From positions 4,092,001 through 4,156,000 of the forward strand of contig JAAQVN010000001.1 in the NCBI GenBank assembly GCA_011754535.1: 64,000 nucleotides of DNA, in the 5' to 3' direction. The notes under the pieces are model-generated. The model saw only the letters and a program-made list of their open reading frames with translations. It made no database searches and had not been told where the DNA came from. This document shows, one piece after another, positions 18,372-29,689 of the stretch. Both the position numbers and the translations under genes were made by a program. The DNA comes from Enterobacter asburiae (GTDB lineage Bacteria > Pseudomonadota > Gammaproteobacteria > Enterobacterales > Enterobacteriaceae). Numbering within the stretch: position 1 is the stretch's first letter; the number at the start of each line of letters is the position of its first letter.

Positions 18372-19351
18372 TTGAACATCCTCGAGGCCATGAAGATAAA
18401 GACGGGGGCGCCAACCAGCGCGGTCATGATGCCGGTTGCCAGCTCCCAGGGCGAAAACAGCGTGCGGGCAGCGATATCCGCCAGCAGCAGAACCAGCGCC
18501 CCGCACAGGGCGGACAGCGGCACCATCACGCGCAGATCGACCGACACCAGACGGCGGACGAGCTGCGGCACCACGAGCCCGATAAAGCCGATCGGCCCGG
18601 CAATGGAGACTGCCGCACCGCAGAGCAGCGCGATGGCCAGCAGAGCGAACAGCCGGGTTTTCAGCAGCGATACGCCAAGCCCCTGCGCCATTCTGTCGCC
18701 CAGCGCCAGCATGTTGAGCGAGGGCGACAGCCAGAGCGCCAGCGCAAAGCCCACGCCAGCCACCCACAGGGCAGCGGCAATCGTTTCACCGCTGACCCCC
18801 GCCAAATCCCCCGCCAGCCAGGTGCGCATGGCGAGCAGCGTCTGTTCATCCAGGATGAGCACCGTGGCGGTAATTGACGAGACAAATGCCGACATCGCCA
18901 CGCCGCACAGCGTGACTTTCATCGGCGTAAGCCCGGTGCGTCCGGACGAGGAGAACGTGAGCACCAGCAGAAACAGCGCCGCGGCTCCGGCGGCGGCAAT
19001 CAGCGGGCGCCCAAACGGCAGCGTCATCCCCAGCGCGCTCGTCAGCACCACAGCCAGTGCTGCCCCGGCGTTGAGCCCCAGAATATGCGGTTCGCCGAGC
19101 GGGTTGCGGATCGTGGATTGCAGCAGCACGCCCGCCACGCCGAGCGCGGCGCCCGTCACCATCGCGGCGCAGAGGCGCAGCAGTCTGAGTTTGATAATGA
19201 CGTTATGATCGAAATTACGCGGATCGAAGTGGAAGAGTGCTTCCACCACCGTTTGCGGGGCGATAAGGCGGGCGCCGATCCCCAGATGGGCAATCGCGCC
19301 CGTTGCCAGCAGCACGGCGAAAATCAGGAAAGCCAGAGAGGTGCGCATCAT
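18368..19351 (-). CDS. FecCD-family iron-chelate permease subunit
   Basis: A 327-residue integral membrane protein of the same family as its neighbour, about ten hydrophobic segments. Signatures are 'LRLLRLCAAMVTGAALGVAGVLLQ', 'PLGEPHILGLNAGAAL' and 'GPIGFIGLVVPQLVRRL'. With the second permease it forms a heterodimeric channel for a ferric chelate, as in FecCD. It overlaps the ATPase gene by four bases on one side and the second permease by four on the other, so all three are translationally coupled. Confidence 0.9.
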   Translation of the reverse strand: MMRTSLAFLIFAVLLATGAIAHLGIGARLIAPQTVVEALFHFDPRNFDHNVIIKLRLLRLCAAMVTGAALGVAGVLLQSTIRNPLGEPHILGLNAGAALAVVLTSALGMTLPFGRPLIAAAGAAALFLLVLTFSSSGRTGLTPMKVTLCGVAMSAFVSSITATVLILDEQTLLAMRTWLAGDLAGVSGETIAAALWVAGVGFALALWLSPSLNMLALGDRMAQGLGVSLLKTRLFALLAIALLCGAAVSIAGPIGFIGLVVPQLVRRLVSVDLRVMVPLSALCGALVLLLADIAARTLFSPWELATGIMTALVGAPVFIFMASRMFK

Positions 19352-20166
19352 GGCTGTTTTGCGACCTGGCGAAACGGCATAAAGAACGGTTTACCGGTCA
19401 GCGGATTGATGGACATATGTACGTCGACATCAAACACCGCTTTAATAAGCTCAGGCGTGCAGGCGTCTCCCTCATGCAGTACGCCCTCAACTTTTCCCTG
19501 GCGTAAAAAGACCAGCGAATCGCCGTAGTTTACGGCGAAGTTAAGATCGTGCAGTACCACCACCACGGTACGTCCATGCTCGCGCGTCAGCGTATGCAGC
19601 AGTTCGAGGATCTCCACCTGATAGCGAAGATCGAGGAACGTGGTGGGTTCATCCAGCAGGATATACGGCGTTTGCTGCGCCAGCGCCATGGCGATCCAGC
19701 AGCGCTGACGCTGGCCGCCGGACAGGCTTTCCACGGGCATGTGGGCAAACTCTGCCGTACCGGTCAGGCGCAGGGCCTCTTCCACCGCCTGCTCGTCCTC
19801 GTCGCTCCACTGGCGCATAACGTTCTGCCAGGGAAAACGCCCGCGCGAGACCAGCTCAAAGACGGTTAACCCTTCCGGCAGCAGCGGAGACTGCGGCAGG
19901 ATGCCAAGCTGGCGGGCGACGGCTTTCGTCGGCTGCGCGTGGATCGCCTTGCCGTCGAGAACCGCCGCGCCGCCAAGCGGCTGGAGCAAACGCGCGATGG
20001 TACTCAGCAGCGTGGATTTTCCGCAGCCGTTCGCCCCCACCAGAACGGTGATTTTCTGCTGGGGGATCGCAAGGGAAATATCATCAACGATGATTTTTTT
20101 CTGATAACCGGCAGAAAGATTCTCCAGAACCAGTCCCGGTTTTGTCGTGTTGTGAGCCACGTGCAT
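19348..20166 (-). CDS. Iron-chelate ABC transporter ATP-binding protein
   Basis: A 272-residue ATPase, first gene of the minus-strand operon. Walker A is GANGCGKST at 44-52, the signature LSGGQRQR at 148-155, Walker B ILLDEPT at 169-175 and the switch His in 'VVVLHDLNFAVNYGD'. The sequence is of the FecE/FepC/FhuC class. All catalytic residues are present. It powers import of a ferric chelate through the two downstream permeases. Its promoter lies in the 378-base region shared with the divergent receptor, near a Fur-like site. Confidence 0.93.
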   Translation of the reverse strand: MHVAHNTTKPGLVLENLSAGYQKKIIVDDISLAIPQQKITVLVGANGCGKSTLLSTIARLLQPLGGAAVLDGKAIHAQPTKAVARQLGILPQSPLLPEGLTVFELVSRGRFPWQNVMRQWSDEDEQAVEEALRLTGTAEFAHMPVESLSGGQRQRCWIAMALAQQTPYILLDEPTTFLDLRYQVEILELLHTLTREHGRTVVVVLHDLNFAVNYGDSLVFLRQGKVEGVLHEGDACTPELIKAVFDVDVHMSINPLTGKPFFMPFRQVAKQP

Positions 20167-20194
20167 GCCAACGTAATAAAAAAGGGAAACAAAT

Positions 20195-20213
20195 ATAAAT
20201 AAAAATCATTCTC
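20195..20213 (-). promoter_or_regulatory. Candidate Fur box upstream of iron ABC operon
   Basis: Read on the minus strand, GAGAATGATTTTTATTTAT matches the 19-base Fur consensus at about 12 positions. It is 29 bases upstream of the ATPase start, consistent with a promoter-proximal operator. The match is moderate. Confidence 0.5.
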
Positions 20214-20238
20214 TTTTGAGAGTTTGAGGCCGCGCCAT

Positions 20239-20411
20239 GTAGTAGTCAAGAGAAGAAACACCCTGAATAAACCAGGGGTAACGGAGCGTTACTACACTGA
20301 CCGGTAAAACATCAAGTGCTTAATTTTCAATTATTTAATTGGTTATTACTACGCTTTTCCGTTACGTTTCATAGATGTAGCCGATTTTTATCTTTTTTCA
20401 TTTACTACTAC
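20239..20411. repeat. Regularly spaced TACTAC hexamers in iron-locus intergenic region
   Basis: The 378-base gap between the ATPase and receptor genes contains GTAGTAGT at 20239-20246 and three copies of TTACTAC at 20289-20295, 20346-20352 and 20402-20408 (the last extended to TACTACTAC-like). Start-to-start spacings are 50, 57 and 56 bases. An inverted pair GTAACGGA (20278-20285) and TCCGTTAC (20358-20365) lies within. No gene is visible. These may be sites for the locus regulator. Confidence 0.5.
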
Positions 20412-20423
20412 ATTTCCGCATGA

Positions 20424-20442
20424 TTGAATGATTCTCAATTAC
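20424..20442 (+). promoter_or_regulatory. Candidate Fur box upstream of TonB receptor
   Basis: TTGAATGATTCTCAATTAC matches about 11 of 19 Fur consensus positions and contains the frequent Fur core AATGATTCTCA. It is about 100 bases upstream of the preferred receptor start. Binding is inferred. Confidence 0.55.
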
Positions 20443-20544
20443 ATGTTCGATGCCGGTTCTGGCTAACGAGCAGACCATAAAGGGCAATGACTCACACGTT
20501 CTTCCGTGAATATGCTTCACGGATATTTTGGGATAAAAGATGTA

Positions 20545-22683
20545 ATGGCTACGTTCACACCTTCACTCTCTGGGGTAAAAGGGCGCGCGCTCTTTTCACT
20601 GCTGTTTATGGCGCCGCTGGTGCAGGCAGCAGACACCACGGCTAAAGACGGCGAAACGCTTACCGTCACCGCCGATCCAAATACTACGGCGGAGGCCACC
20701 AACGGCTACCAGCCGCTGAACACCTCCACCGCCACGCTGACCAACATGCCGATGCTGGATATCCCGCAGGTGGTGAATACCGTCAGCGATAAGGTGCTGG
20801 CGGATCAGCACGCCACCACGCTGGATGAAGCGCTCTATAACGTCAGCAACGTGGTGCAGACCAACACCCTGGGCGGTACGCAGGATGCCTTTGTACGCCG
20901 CGGGTTTGGCGCAAACCGCGACGGCTCGATCATGACTAACGGCCTGCGCACCGTCCTGCCGCGCAGCTTTAACGCCGCAACCGAACGCGTGGAGGTGCTC
21001 AAAGGCCCGGCCTCGACGCTTTACGGCATTCTCGATCCGGGCGGCCTGATTAACGTCGTCACGAAGCGGCCGGAGAAGACCTTCGGAGGCTCGATTTCTG
21101 CCACCTCTTCCAGCTTTGGCGGCGGCACCGGACAGGTCGATGTTACCGGCCCGATTGAGGGCACGCGCCTGGCGTATCGCCTCACGGGCGAGTATCAGGA
21201 CGAGGACTACTGGCGCAACTTCGGCAACGAACGCAGCACGTTTATCGCCCCGTCGCTGACCTGGTTCGGCGACGATGCCACCGTGACCGTGCTCTATTCG
21301 CATCGCGACTATAAGACGCCGTTCGATCGCGGAACGATTTTCGATCTCAACACCAAACAGCCAGTGAATGTCGATCGCAAAACCCGCTTTGACGAGCCGT
21401 TTAACGTGACCGACGGGCAGTCCGATCTCGCTCAGCTTAACGCGGAGTATCGCCTCAACAGCCAGTGGACCGCGAAGTTCGACTACAGCTACACCCAGGA
21501 TAAATACAGCGACAACCAGGCCCGCGTTATGGCCTACGATTCAAAAACCGGCACCCTGACCCGCCGGGTGGATGCGACCCAGGGCTCGACCCAGCGCATG
21601 CACAGCACCCGTGCGGATCTGCAGGGCAACGTGGATATCGCGGGCTTTTATAATGAGATCCTCACCGGCGTGTCGTATGAAAATTACGATCTGCTGCGCA
21701 CGGACATGATGCGCTGTAAGAACGTCAAAGGTTTCAATATCTATAATCCGGTTTACGGCAAACTCGACGAGTGTACAACCGTCTCCGCCGCTGACAGCGA
21801 CCAGACGCTCAAGCAGGAGAGCTACTCGGCCTACGCGCAGGATGCCCTGTACCTGACGGATAAATGGATCGCCGTCGCCGGGCTACGCTACCAGTATTAC
21901 ACCCAGTACGCGGGCAAAGGCCGTCCGTTTAACGTCAATACCGACAGCCGCGACGAGCAGTGGACGCCAAAGCTGGGGCTGGTTTACAAACTGACGCCAG
22001 CAGTCTCGCTGTTTGCCAACTACTCGCAGACGTTTATGCCGCAGTCGTCCATTGCGAGCTACATTGGCGACCTGCCGCCGGAAACGTCGAATGCGTATGA
22101 AGTGGGCGCAAAGTTTGACCTGTGCGAAGGTGTTACCGCCAACATTGCGCTGTTTGATATTCACAAGCGCAACGTGCTGTACACTGAAAGCATTGGGGGC
22201 GAAACCATCGCCAAAACCGCGGGCCGCGTGCGCTCTCAGGGCGTAGAGGTGGATCTTGCGGGGTCGCTGACGGAGAACACCAACATTATCGCCAGCTACG
22301 GCTATACCGACGCGAAAGTGCTGGAGGACCCGGATTACGCGGGTAAACCGCTGCCGAACGTGCCGCGCCACACCGGCTCCCTGTTCCTGACCTACGATAT
22401 TCACAATGCGTTTGCCGGGAATACCCTGACGCTCGGCGGCGGCGGGCACGGCGTTAGCCGTCGCTCGGCAACCAACGGTGCGGATTATTATCTGCCGGGC
22501 TATTTCGTAGCGGATGCGTTTGCGGCGTATAAGATGAAGCTGCAGTATCCGGTGACGCTGCAGGTGAACGTGAAAAACCTGTTTGATAAGACCTACTACA
22601 CGTCGTCCATTGCGACCAACAACCTGGGCAACCAGATTGGCGATCCGCGCGAGGTGCAGTTTACGGTGAAGATGGAGTTTTGA
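20545..22683 (+). CDS. TonB-dependent siderophore receptor (FcuA/FhuA-like)
   Basis: An outer-membrane receptor of 712 residues from the chosen ATG. It has a signal peptide ending near VQA|AD, a TonB-box region with 'GETLTVTA', a plug domain ('IPQVVNTVSDKVLADQ', 'VRRGFG', 'RVEVLKGPASTLYG', 'GGLINVVTKRP') and a 22-strand barrel ending in the beta-signal 'VQFTVKMEF'. Two Cys about 15 residues apart (MRCKNV...LDECTT) suggest a loop disulfide as in FhuA. It resembles Yersinia FcuA-type hydroxamate (ferrichrome) receptors as I recall them. Upstream in-frame starts exist at GTG 20506 and ATG 20512; 20545 is chosen because the signal peptide then begins normally. It is divergent from the ABC operon. 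Confidence 0.87.
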   Translation: MATFTPSLSGVKGRALFSLLFMAPLVQAADTTAKDGETLTVTADPNTTAEATNGYQPLNTSTATLTNMPMLDIPQVVNTVSDKVLADQHATTLDEALYNVSNVVQTNTLGGTQDAFVRRGFGANRDGSIMTNGLRTVLPRSFNAATERVEVLKGPASTLYGILDPGGLINVVTKRPEKTFGGSISATSSSFGGGTGQVDVTGPIEGTRLAYRLTGEYQDEDYWRNFGNERSTFIAPSLTWFGDDATVTVLYSHRDYKTPFDRGTIFDLNTKQPVNVDRKTRFDEPFNVTDGQSDLAQLNAEYRLNSQWTAKFDYSYTQDKYSDNQARVMAYDSKTGTLTRRVDATQGSTQRMHSTRADLQGNVDIAGFYNEILTGVSYENYDLLRTDMMRCKNVKGFNIYNPVYGKLDECTTVSAADSDQTLKQESYSAYAQDALYLTDKWIAVAGLRYQYYTQYAGKGRPFNVNTDSRDEQWTPKLGLVYKLTPAVSLFANYSQTFMPQSSIASYIGDLPPETSNAYEVGAKFDLCEGVTANIALFDIHKRNVLYTESIGGETIAKTAGRVRSQGVEVDLAGSLTENTNIIASYGYTDAKVLEDPDYAGKPLPNVPRHTGSLFLTYDIHNAFAGNTLTLGGGGHGVSRRSATNGADYYLPGYFVADAFAAYKMKLQYPVTLQVNVKNLFDKTYYTSSIATNNLGNQIGDPREVQFTVKMEF

Positions 22684-22691
22684 CGTAAAAA

Positions 22692-22722
22692 AGCCCGGTG
22701 TCGCTAGCGCTTACCGGGCCTA
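22692..22722. repeat. REP sequence after the siderophore receptor
   Basis: GCCCGGTGTCGCTAGCGC followed by TTACCGGGCCTAC is a single REP-type palindrome starting nine bases after the receptor stop. It can form a hairpin and is preceded by an A run, so it may terminate in the parE direction too. Confidence 0.75.
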
Positions 22723-22730
22723 CGATCCAT

Positions 22731-22764
22731 CCCCTCTCCCTGGGGGAGAGGGTTAGGGTGAGGG
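22731..22764. repeat. CCCTCTCCC palindrome at the parE end
   Basis: CCCCTCTCCC paired with GGGGGAGAGGG, followed by GGGTGAGGGCATCAGGCC (22756-22773). The last 18 bases run into parE and supply its final codons and stop. The same 18 bases recur exactly at 63066-63083. Confidence 0.8.
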
Positions 22765-22766
22765 CA

Positions 22767-24662
<1,896 letters not shown>

Positions 24663-24687
24663 TTAAACTAGCAATTCGCATTGATTG

Positions 24688-25269
24688 TCAGTGGCTGTGC
24701 AGTCCAAGAAAATCGACAATCTGGGTGAAATGATTCTCAAAGCCCGTGAAAGCATGGTTTCCGCCCTCTTCTATAGTCTGGCGGCAGGAGGCGTAGTATG
24801 CCACTGCCTGGCGGTAATCCAGCACTTCATCACCCGTCTGCTGCAGCAGCCAGATGAGATCCGGCGCTTCAAGCGGGTCGACCTGCATAACTTTGAGATC
24901 GTAAATATGGCGTGACTCTAGCACATATTGCTGCCCGGTGTAGGGGTTCTCGTTTTCACCAAGAAAGTCCCTCAGCAACTCAAACGGCCGAACCGCCGGA
25001 TTAACCACAACGGCCGGCAGCATAAAGCATTGTGAGAGCCAGGTGGCATAGTATCCGCCCAGCGATGAGCCGACCACGCCAAACGATTCACCGCCGTGTT
25101 CAAGCACGATCGATTCGAGCATTTCCGCCGCCTCTGCCGGGTATGGCGGCAGCTGCGGGATGATCATCTCAACATGGGGGTGATGCTCGCTCAGCCACTG
25201 GCGAAACTGCGTCGCTTTTGCGGAGCGCGGCGAGCTGTTGAATCCGTGCAGATAAAGAAGCGTAGACAT
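24688..25269 (-). CDS. yqiA: YqiA, alpha/beta-hydrolase esterase
   Basis: A 193-residue UPF0227-type hydrolase. It opens '[19 protein letters not shown]', the oxyanion-hole strand, and has the nucleophile elbow GSSLGG; a late conserved His lies in '[12 protein letters not shown]'. E. coli YqiA shows esterase activity toward palmitoyl-CoA and p-nitrophenyl esters; the natural substrate is unknown. The start overlaps the cpdA stop by one base, so it is coupled to cpdA. Confidence 0.94.
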   Translation of the reverse strand: MSTLLYLHGFNSSPRSAKATQFRQWLSEHHPHVEMIIPQLPPYPAEAAEMLESIVLEHGGESFGVVGSSLGGYYATWLSQCFMLPAVVVNPAVRPFELLRDFLGENENPYTGQQYVLESRHIYDLKVMQVDPLEAPDLIWLLQQTGDEVLDYRQAVAYYASCRQTIEEGGNHAFTGFENHFTQIVDFLGLHSH

Positions 25270-26096
25270 CAGTAGCCTTCTGAAGCGGTATCCGGTCGGA
25301 ACTCTGCGCCCGCCAGGCGGCAGACTTCCGTGGTCAGCGTGCCGTCGGCATGCAGTTCCAGCCAGCGCCAGCCCGGCGCGATGGTATCCAGCGTAAAGTT
25401 GGCGCAGTGCGGCTTAAACTGCACGCAGGTCGACGGCGTCGCCAGCATGCGGCGTCCGTTCCAGTCGAGATCCTGTTCCTGATGAATGTGCCCGCACAGC
25501 AGATTTTTCACCCGTGGGAATTTCGCCAGCACGCTATCCAGCGCCGCGGAGTTGCGCAGGCTGTGTTGATCCAGCCAGCTGCAGCCCGCCGGTAGCGGAT
25601 GATGATGAAGTAACAGCAGGGTGTGACGTTCAGGCTCAGCAGCCAGTTTGGTCTCAAGCCAGTCGAGCTGAAACTCGCTTAACTCACCGTGCGGGACGCC
25701 AAACACCTGGCTGTCCAGCAGCAGGATCTGCCACTGTTCACCCGCAAAAACACATTTCGCCGGAGAAATTCCCGCATCCTGAAGGGCGCTGTACATCGCG
25801 GGCTGGAAGTCATGGTTTCCGGGCAGCCAGACGCAGGGCACGCTAAAGCTCGCGATGCCTTCAGCAAAATGCTGGTAGGCCGCGGAGGATTGGTCCTGCG
25901 CCAGATCGCCCGTTGCGACAATCAGGTCGCAGTCGCGATGTTCAGCGTGAATGGCGCTCAGTACCGCCTGATAACTCTCCCAGGTATTAACCCCAAGCAA
26001 AGTTTCATGCTTTTCGGCAAAAAGGTGGGTATCGGTGATTTGTAATATCCTGACTGGCGCCCCACCAGCAACAGTCAGGTTCAACAGGCTTTCCAA
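25269..26096 (-). CDS. cpdA: CpdA, 3',5'-cyclic-AMP phosphodiesterase
   Basis: A 275-residue calcineurin-like metallophosphoesterase. The metal-binding motifs are in order: DTHLF near residue 22, [14 protein letters not shown], then the late 'LLLHHHPL' and 'CGHIHQE'. It hydrolyses cAMP to AMP and lowers CRP signalling. It lies in the usual nudF-yqiB-cpdA-yqiA-parE order, 27 bases after yqiB. Confidence 0.96.
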   Translation of the reverse strand: MESLLNLTVAGGAPVRILQITDTHLFAEKHETLLGVNTWESYQAVLSAIHAEHRDCDLIVATGDLAQDQSSAAYQHFAEGIASFSVPCVWLPGNHDFQPAMYSALQDAGISPAKCVFAGEQWQILLLDSQVFGVPHGELSEFQLDWLETKLAAEPERHTLLLLHHHPLPAGCSWLDQHSLRNSAALDSVLAKFPRVKNLLCGHIHQEQDLDWNGRRMLATPSTCVQFKPHCANFTLDTIAPGWRWLELHADGTLTTEVCRLAGAEFRPDTASEGY

Positions 26097-26123
26097 ATGG
26101 TGTCCTTAGGTAGGTTTATGACG

Positions 26124-26546
26124 CTAACAAACCGGAATCGCCATTGCTCCATGTGCTAAACAATATCTTAGCCAGTCGGCTAAAAACTGGTTAATTTGAT
26201 GCTTTTCGTCGCGTTGATGCAACTTTTTATTCGGATAATCATACCGCGCCTTGAAGCGAAAGATCTGCTGACTTGAACACACTTCAGCGACCATCGCGTC
26301 GTGATAGAGACGCACCGTCATAGACGGCAGGCTCCAGTAGCTGATGCTGGGTGCCGTTTGCTCAATGTCCACCAGCGTAGTGTAGCGCGTTGATTCTGTT
26401 ATCGTTAACCGATACTGCGCGTTGCTCACCTGATAGCTTACCGTTTCGCCGGGTGCGTCGTTTCTCGGCAGCAGGCGGCGCAGCTGGGCGAAATTGGTTT
26501 CGCACAGGCGCATCATTTCTGGGAAGTCAGGCGTATAGCGCTTCAT
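26124..26546 (-). CDS. yqiB: YqiB, DUF1249 protein
   Basis: A 140-residue conserved cytoplasmic protein, same length as in E. coli. It starts [12 protein letters not shown] and overlaps the nudF stop by four bases (ATGA), which fixes the start over upstream in-frame codons. No catalytic motif is recognisable. Its constant place between nudF and cpdA suggests a link to nucleotide metabolism, but the function is unknown. Confidence 0.93.
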   Translation of the reverse strand: MKRYTPDFPEMMRLCETNFAQLRRLLPRNDAPGETVSYQVSNAQYRLTITESTRYTTLVDIEQTAPSISYWSLPSMTVRLYHDAMVAEVCSSQQIFRFKARYDYPNKKLHQRDEKHQINQFLADWLRYCLAHGAMAIPVC

Positions 26547-27175
26547 TTTTTCCACTCGTTTCGTAATGTCTGATAATGCAGCTGCAGCCATTGCAGGGCG
26601 ATGACAGACGCTGCGTTGTCGATTAAACCCTCTTCTACCCACTGATAAGCCTGCTCCCGGCTCACCACATGAACCCGAATATCTTCGTTTTCATCAGCCA
26701 GACCGTGAATACCTTCTGCGGTCGTGGCGTCCACTTCGCCCACCATAATGGACAAGCGCTCGCTGGTGCCCCCCGGGCTTGCCAGATAACTCAACACCGG
26801 TTTTGTGCGGCCAACCACCAGCCCGGCCTCTTCCAGCGCCTCGCGACGGGCGACGTCTTCAACTGACTCGCCCTCTTCGATCATCCCGGCCACCATCTCC
26901 AGCAGCCACGGGCTTTCGCTGGTGTCATACGCGGCAATGCGGATCTGCTCCACCAGCACGACTTCGTCACGCACTGGGTCAAAGGGTAGCAAGACAGCCG
27001 CATGCCCGCGCTCAAAAATTTCACGTCTGATTTCGCCGCTCATTTCGCCGTTAAACAGGCGATGCCTGAAACGGTAAAGATCCATCGAAAAAAAACCGCT
27101 ATAAAGCGTTTCTCGTGCAATAATTTCTACATCGTTTTTGGCGAATGTCACGGGCAACTTTTCTGGTTTTTGCAT
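26543..27175 (-). CDS. nudF: NudF, ADP-ribose pyrophosphatase
   Basis: A 210-residue Nudix hydrolase. The Nudix box is '[17 protein letters not shown]', preceded by '[11 protein letters not shown]', with the catalytic RE..EE residues present. It cleaves ADP-ribose to AMP and ribose 5-phosphate in the cytoplasm. It is the first gene of the nudF-yqiB-cpdA-yqiA(-parE) run and is divergent from tolC, with 204 bases between them. Confidence 0.96.
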   Translation of the reverse strand: MQKPEKLPVTFAKNDVEIIARETLYSGFFSMDLYRFRHRLFNGEMSGEIRREIFERGHAAVLLPFDPVRDEVVLVEQIRIAAYDTSESPWLLEMVAGMIEEGESVEDVARREALEEAGLVVGRTKPVLSYLASPGGTSERLSIMVGEVDATTAEGIHGLADENEDIRVHVVSREQAYQWVEEGLIDNAASVIALQWLQLHYQTLRNEWKK

Positions 27176-27276
27176 GAGTCGAGTCCTGGTAGCAATGGTG
27201 ATGAAATTGTGAATTTCAAGGCTGTTTGGCTGCCGTTTGTAAGGCTATATGGTAGATTGGTGCAAATTACCGCCAG

Positions 27277-27322
27277 ATGGCACGTAACGCCAACCTTTTG
27301 GTGTGGATGATTCTGTTAGAAT
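27277..27322 (+). promoter_or_regulatory. tolC promoter with candidate marbox
   Basis: ATGGCACGTAACGCCAACC at 27277-27295 fits the MarA/SoxS/Rob consensus AYnGCACnnWnnRYYAAAY at all fixed positions but one. The -10 TAGAAT lies at 27317-27322, so the box covers the poor -35 region, as in class II activation. tolC is a known mar/sox/rob gene in E. coli. Confidence 0.65.
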
Positions 27323-27379
27323 CGGCAATTATTTTTTAATTAGATCAGCGCTAATACTGCTTCACAACAAGGAATGCAA

Positions 27380-28861
27380 ATGAAGAAATTGCTCCCCATC
27401 CTTATCGGCCTGAGCCTGACGGGCTTCAGTGCAATGAGCCAGGCGGAAAACCTGTTACAGGTCTACCAGCAGGCACGTCTGGGCAACCCTGATTTACGTA
27501 AATCAGCGGCCGATCGTGATGCTGCGTTTGAAAAGATTAACGAAGCGCGTAGCCCACTGCTGCCGCAGTTAGGTTTAGGTGCAGATTATACCTACAGCAA
27601 CGGTTTCCGCGACGCTAACGGCGTTAACTCCAATGCTACCAGCGCCTCACTGCAATTAACACAGACGCTGTTTGATATGTCCAAATGGCGCGCCCTGACC
27701 CTGCAGGAAAAGAGCGCGGGCATCCAGGATGTGACCTATCAGACCGACCAGCAGACTCTGATCCTGAATACTGCAACCGCGTACTTCAACGTGCTGAGCG
27801 CCATTGACGCGCTCTCCTACACCGAAGCGCAGAAACAGGCGATCTACCGCCAGTTAGATCAAACCACCCAGCGCTTCAACGTGGGTCTGGTGGCGATCAC
27901 CGACGTACAGAACGCCCGTTCACAGTACGACACCGTGCTGGCTAACGAAGTGACCGCGCGTAACAACCTCGACAACGCGCTGGAATCCCTGCGTCAGGTG
28001 ACCGGAAATTACTACCCTGAGCTGGCGTCCCTGAACGTGGACAGCTTCAAAACGGATAAGCCGCAGGCCGTTAACGCCCTGCTGAAAGAGGCGGAAAACC
28101 GCAACCTGACGTTGCTGCAGGCGCGTCTGAGCCAGGACCTGGCCCGCGAGCAAATCCGTCAGGCGCAGGATGGCCATCTGCCAACTCTGAGCCTGAGCGC
28201 GTCGACCGGCGTCTCTGATACCACCTATAGCGGCTCTAAGACCAACTCCGCTCAGTATGACGACAGCAATATGGGTCAGAACAAAGTGGGCCTGAGCTTC
28301 TCCCTGCCGCTGTATCAGGGCGGGATGGTTAATTCCCAGGTGAAACAGGCGCAGTACAACTTTGTTGGCGCGAGCGAGCAGCTGGAAAGCGCGCACCGCA
28401 ACGTGGTGCAGACCGTTCGCTCCTCCTTCAACAACGTCAACGCCTCCATCAGCAGCATCAATGCCTATAAACAGGCCGTGGTGTCTGCACAGAGCTCCCT
28501 GGACGCGATGGAAGCCGGTTACTCCGTGGGTACCCGCACCATCGTTGACGTTCTCGACGCGACCACCACGCTGTACAACGCGAAGCAGCAACTCTCAAGC
28601 GCGCGTTACCAGTACCTGATTAACCAGCTGAACATCAAGCAGGCGCTCGGTACGCTGAACGAGCAGGATCTGCAGATGCTGAACAGCGCGCTGGGCAAAC
28701 CGGTCTCCACCTCTCCGGACAGCGTTGCGCCGGAGAACCCGGAGCAGGTTGCCGCCGTTGATAACTTCAACGCTAACGGCAGCGAGCCTGCTGCACAGCC
28801 AGCGGCAGCGCGTACTACTACTACGTCCGCCAGCAAAGGCTCTAACCCGTTCCGTAACTAA
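27380..28861 (+). CDS. tolC: TolC, outer-membrane efflux and secretion channel
   Basis: A 493-residue protein with a signal peptide ([24 protein letters not shown]). The mature part shows the two repeated halves of TolC, each contributing beta strands and long coiled helices, and a low-complexity C-terminal tail rich in Ala, Ser, Thr. As a trimer it spans the outer membrane and periplasm and serves AcrAB, MacAB, EmrAB and type I secretion. The start at MKKLL is preferred over the codon two residues upstream because AAGGAATGCAA precedes it at normal spacing. Confidence 0.98.
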   Translation: MKKLLPILIGLSLTGFSAMSQAENLLQVYQQARLGNPDLRKSAADRDAAFEKINEARSPLLPQLGLGADYTYSNGFRDANGVNSNATSASLQLTQTLFDMSKWRALTLQEKSAGIQDVTYQTDQQTLILNTATAYFNVLSAIDALSYTEAQKQAIYRQLDQTTQRFNVGLVAITDVQNARSQYDTVLANEVTARNNLDNALESLRQVTGNYYPELASLNVDSFKTDKPQAVNALLKEAENRNLTLLQARLSQDLAREQIRQAQDGHLPTLSLSASTGVSDTTYSGSKTNSAQYDDSNMGQNKVGLSFSLPLYQGGMVNSQVKQAQYNFVGASEQLESAHRNVVQTVRSSFNNVNASISSINAYKQAVVSAQSSLDAMEAGYSVGTRTIVDVLDATTTLYNAKQQLSSARYQYLINQLNIKQALGTLNEQDLQMLNSALGKPVSTSPDSVAPENPEQVAAVDNFNANGSEPAAQPAAARTTTTSASKGSNPFRN

Positions 28862-28872
28862 AGTTGTTATCA

Positions 28873-28897
28873 CGCCCTCTCCCACCGGGAGAGGGCG
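28873..28897 (+). terminator. CCCTCTCCC palindrome after tolC
   Basis: A perfect 11-base-pair stem (CGCCCTCTCCC, loop ACC, GGGAGAGGGCG) lies 11 bases past the tolC stop. There is no T run, so it may attenuate rather than fully stop transcription into ygiBC. It belongs to a repeat family with further copies after ygiC, ureG, mug and the siderophore receptor. Confidence 0.7.
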
Positions 28898-29021
28898 CAT
28901 CTGCATCCCCTCGAACGTAAGCCAACGTAAAGATCCCCCTGATTCCGCCTCTCTTCGCTTCATTTTCAACCACTCATCCACTATCCTGAGCGTTATTACC
29001 ACTGGGTCCTGGAAGACAAAC

Positions 29022-29687
29022 ATGAAACGGACAAAAACGATCAATCACGCGTCGTTCCGCAAAAGCTGGAACGCACGTCACCTCACCCCTGTTGCGCTGG
29101 CAGTAACCGCTGTCTTTATGCTGGCAGGCTGTGAGAAAAACGACGAAACGGTATCGCTGTATCAAAACGCGGACGACTGCTCTGCCGCAACCGGCCAGGC
29201 AGCAGAATGTAAAACCGCCTACACCAACGCGCTGAAAGAAGCGGAACGCACCGCGCCAAAATACGCCTCACGCGAAGACTGCGTGGCGGAATTTGGTGAA
29301 GGTCAGTGTCAGCAGACACCGGCTCAGGCAGGTACTGCGCCGGAAAATCAGGCGCAGGCGCAGTCCAGCGGCAGCTTCTGGATGCCACTAATGGCAGGCT
29401 ACATGATGGGCCGCCTGATGGGTGGCGGTGCGGGCTATCAGCAGCAACCGCTGTTTAGCTCGAAAAACCCGGCCAGCCCGGCTTATGGTCAATATACCGA
29501 TGCCAGTGGCAAAGGCTACGGCGCAGCGACGCCGGGCCGCACCGTGACCGTTCCGAAAACCGCGATGGCGCCGAAGCCTGCAACCACCAGCACCATCACC
29601 CGCGGTGGGTTCGGTGAGTCTGTGGCGAAACAGACCAGCATGCAGCGTAGTGCAACAGGCACTTCTACTCGCTCAATGGGCGGCTGA
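29022..29687 (+). CDS. ygiB: YgiB, DUF1190 lipoprotein
   Basis: A 221-residue predicted lipoprotein. After a basic N-terminus comes a hydrophobic helix ending in the lipobox LAGC at about residue 37, then Cys-containing segments and a Gly/Ser/Gln-rich tail with '[17 protein letters not shown]'. The E. coli orthologue is about the same length and lies in the tolC-ygiBC region. Its function is unknown. It is followed two bases later by ygiC, with which it is probably cotranscribed. Confidence 0.92.
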   Translation: MKRTKTINHASFRKSWNARHLTPVALAVTAVFMLAGCEKNDETVSLYQNADDCSAATGQAAECKTAYTNALKEAERTAPKYASREDCVAEFGEGQCQQTPAQAGTAPENQAQAQSSGSFWMPLMAGYMMGRLMGGGAGYQQQPLFSSKNPASPAYGQYTDASGKGYGAATPGRTVTVPKTAMAPKPATTSTITRGGFGESVAKQTSMQRSATGTSTRSMGG

Positions 29688-29689
29688 TC

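Noticed and set aside
28725..29021. N-terminal extension of YgiB into the tolC end
   Set aside because: The frame is open but overlaps tolC; the lipoprotein signal begins at ATG 29022.
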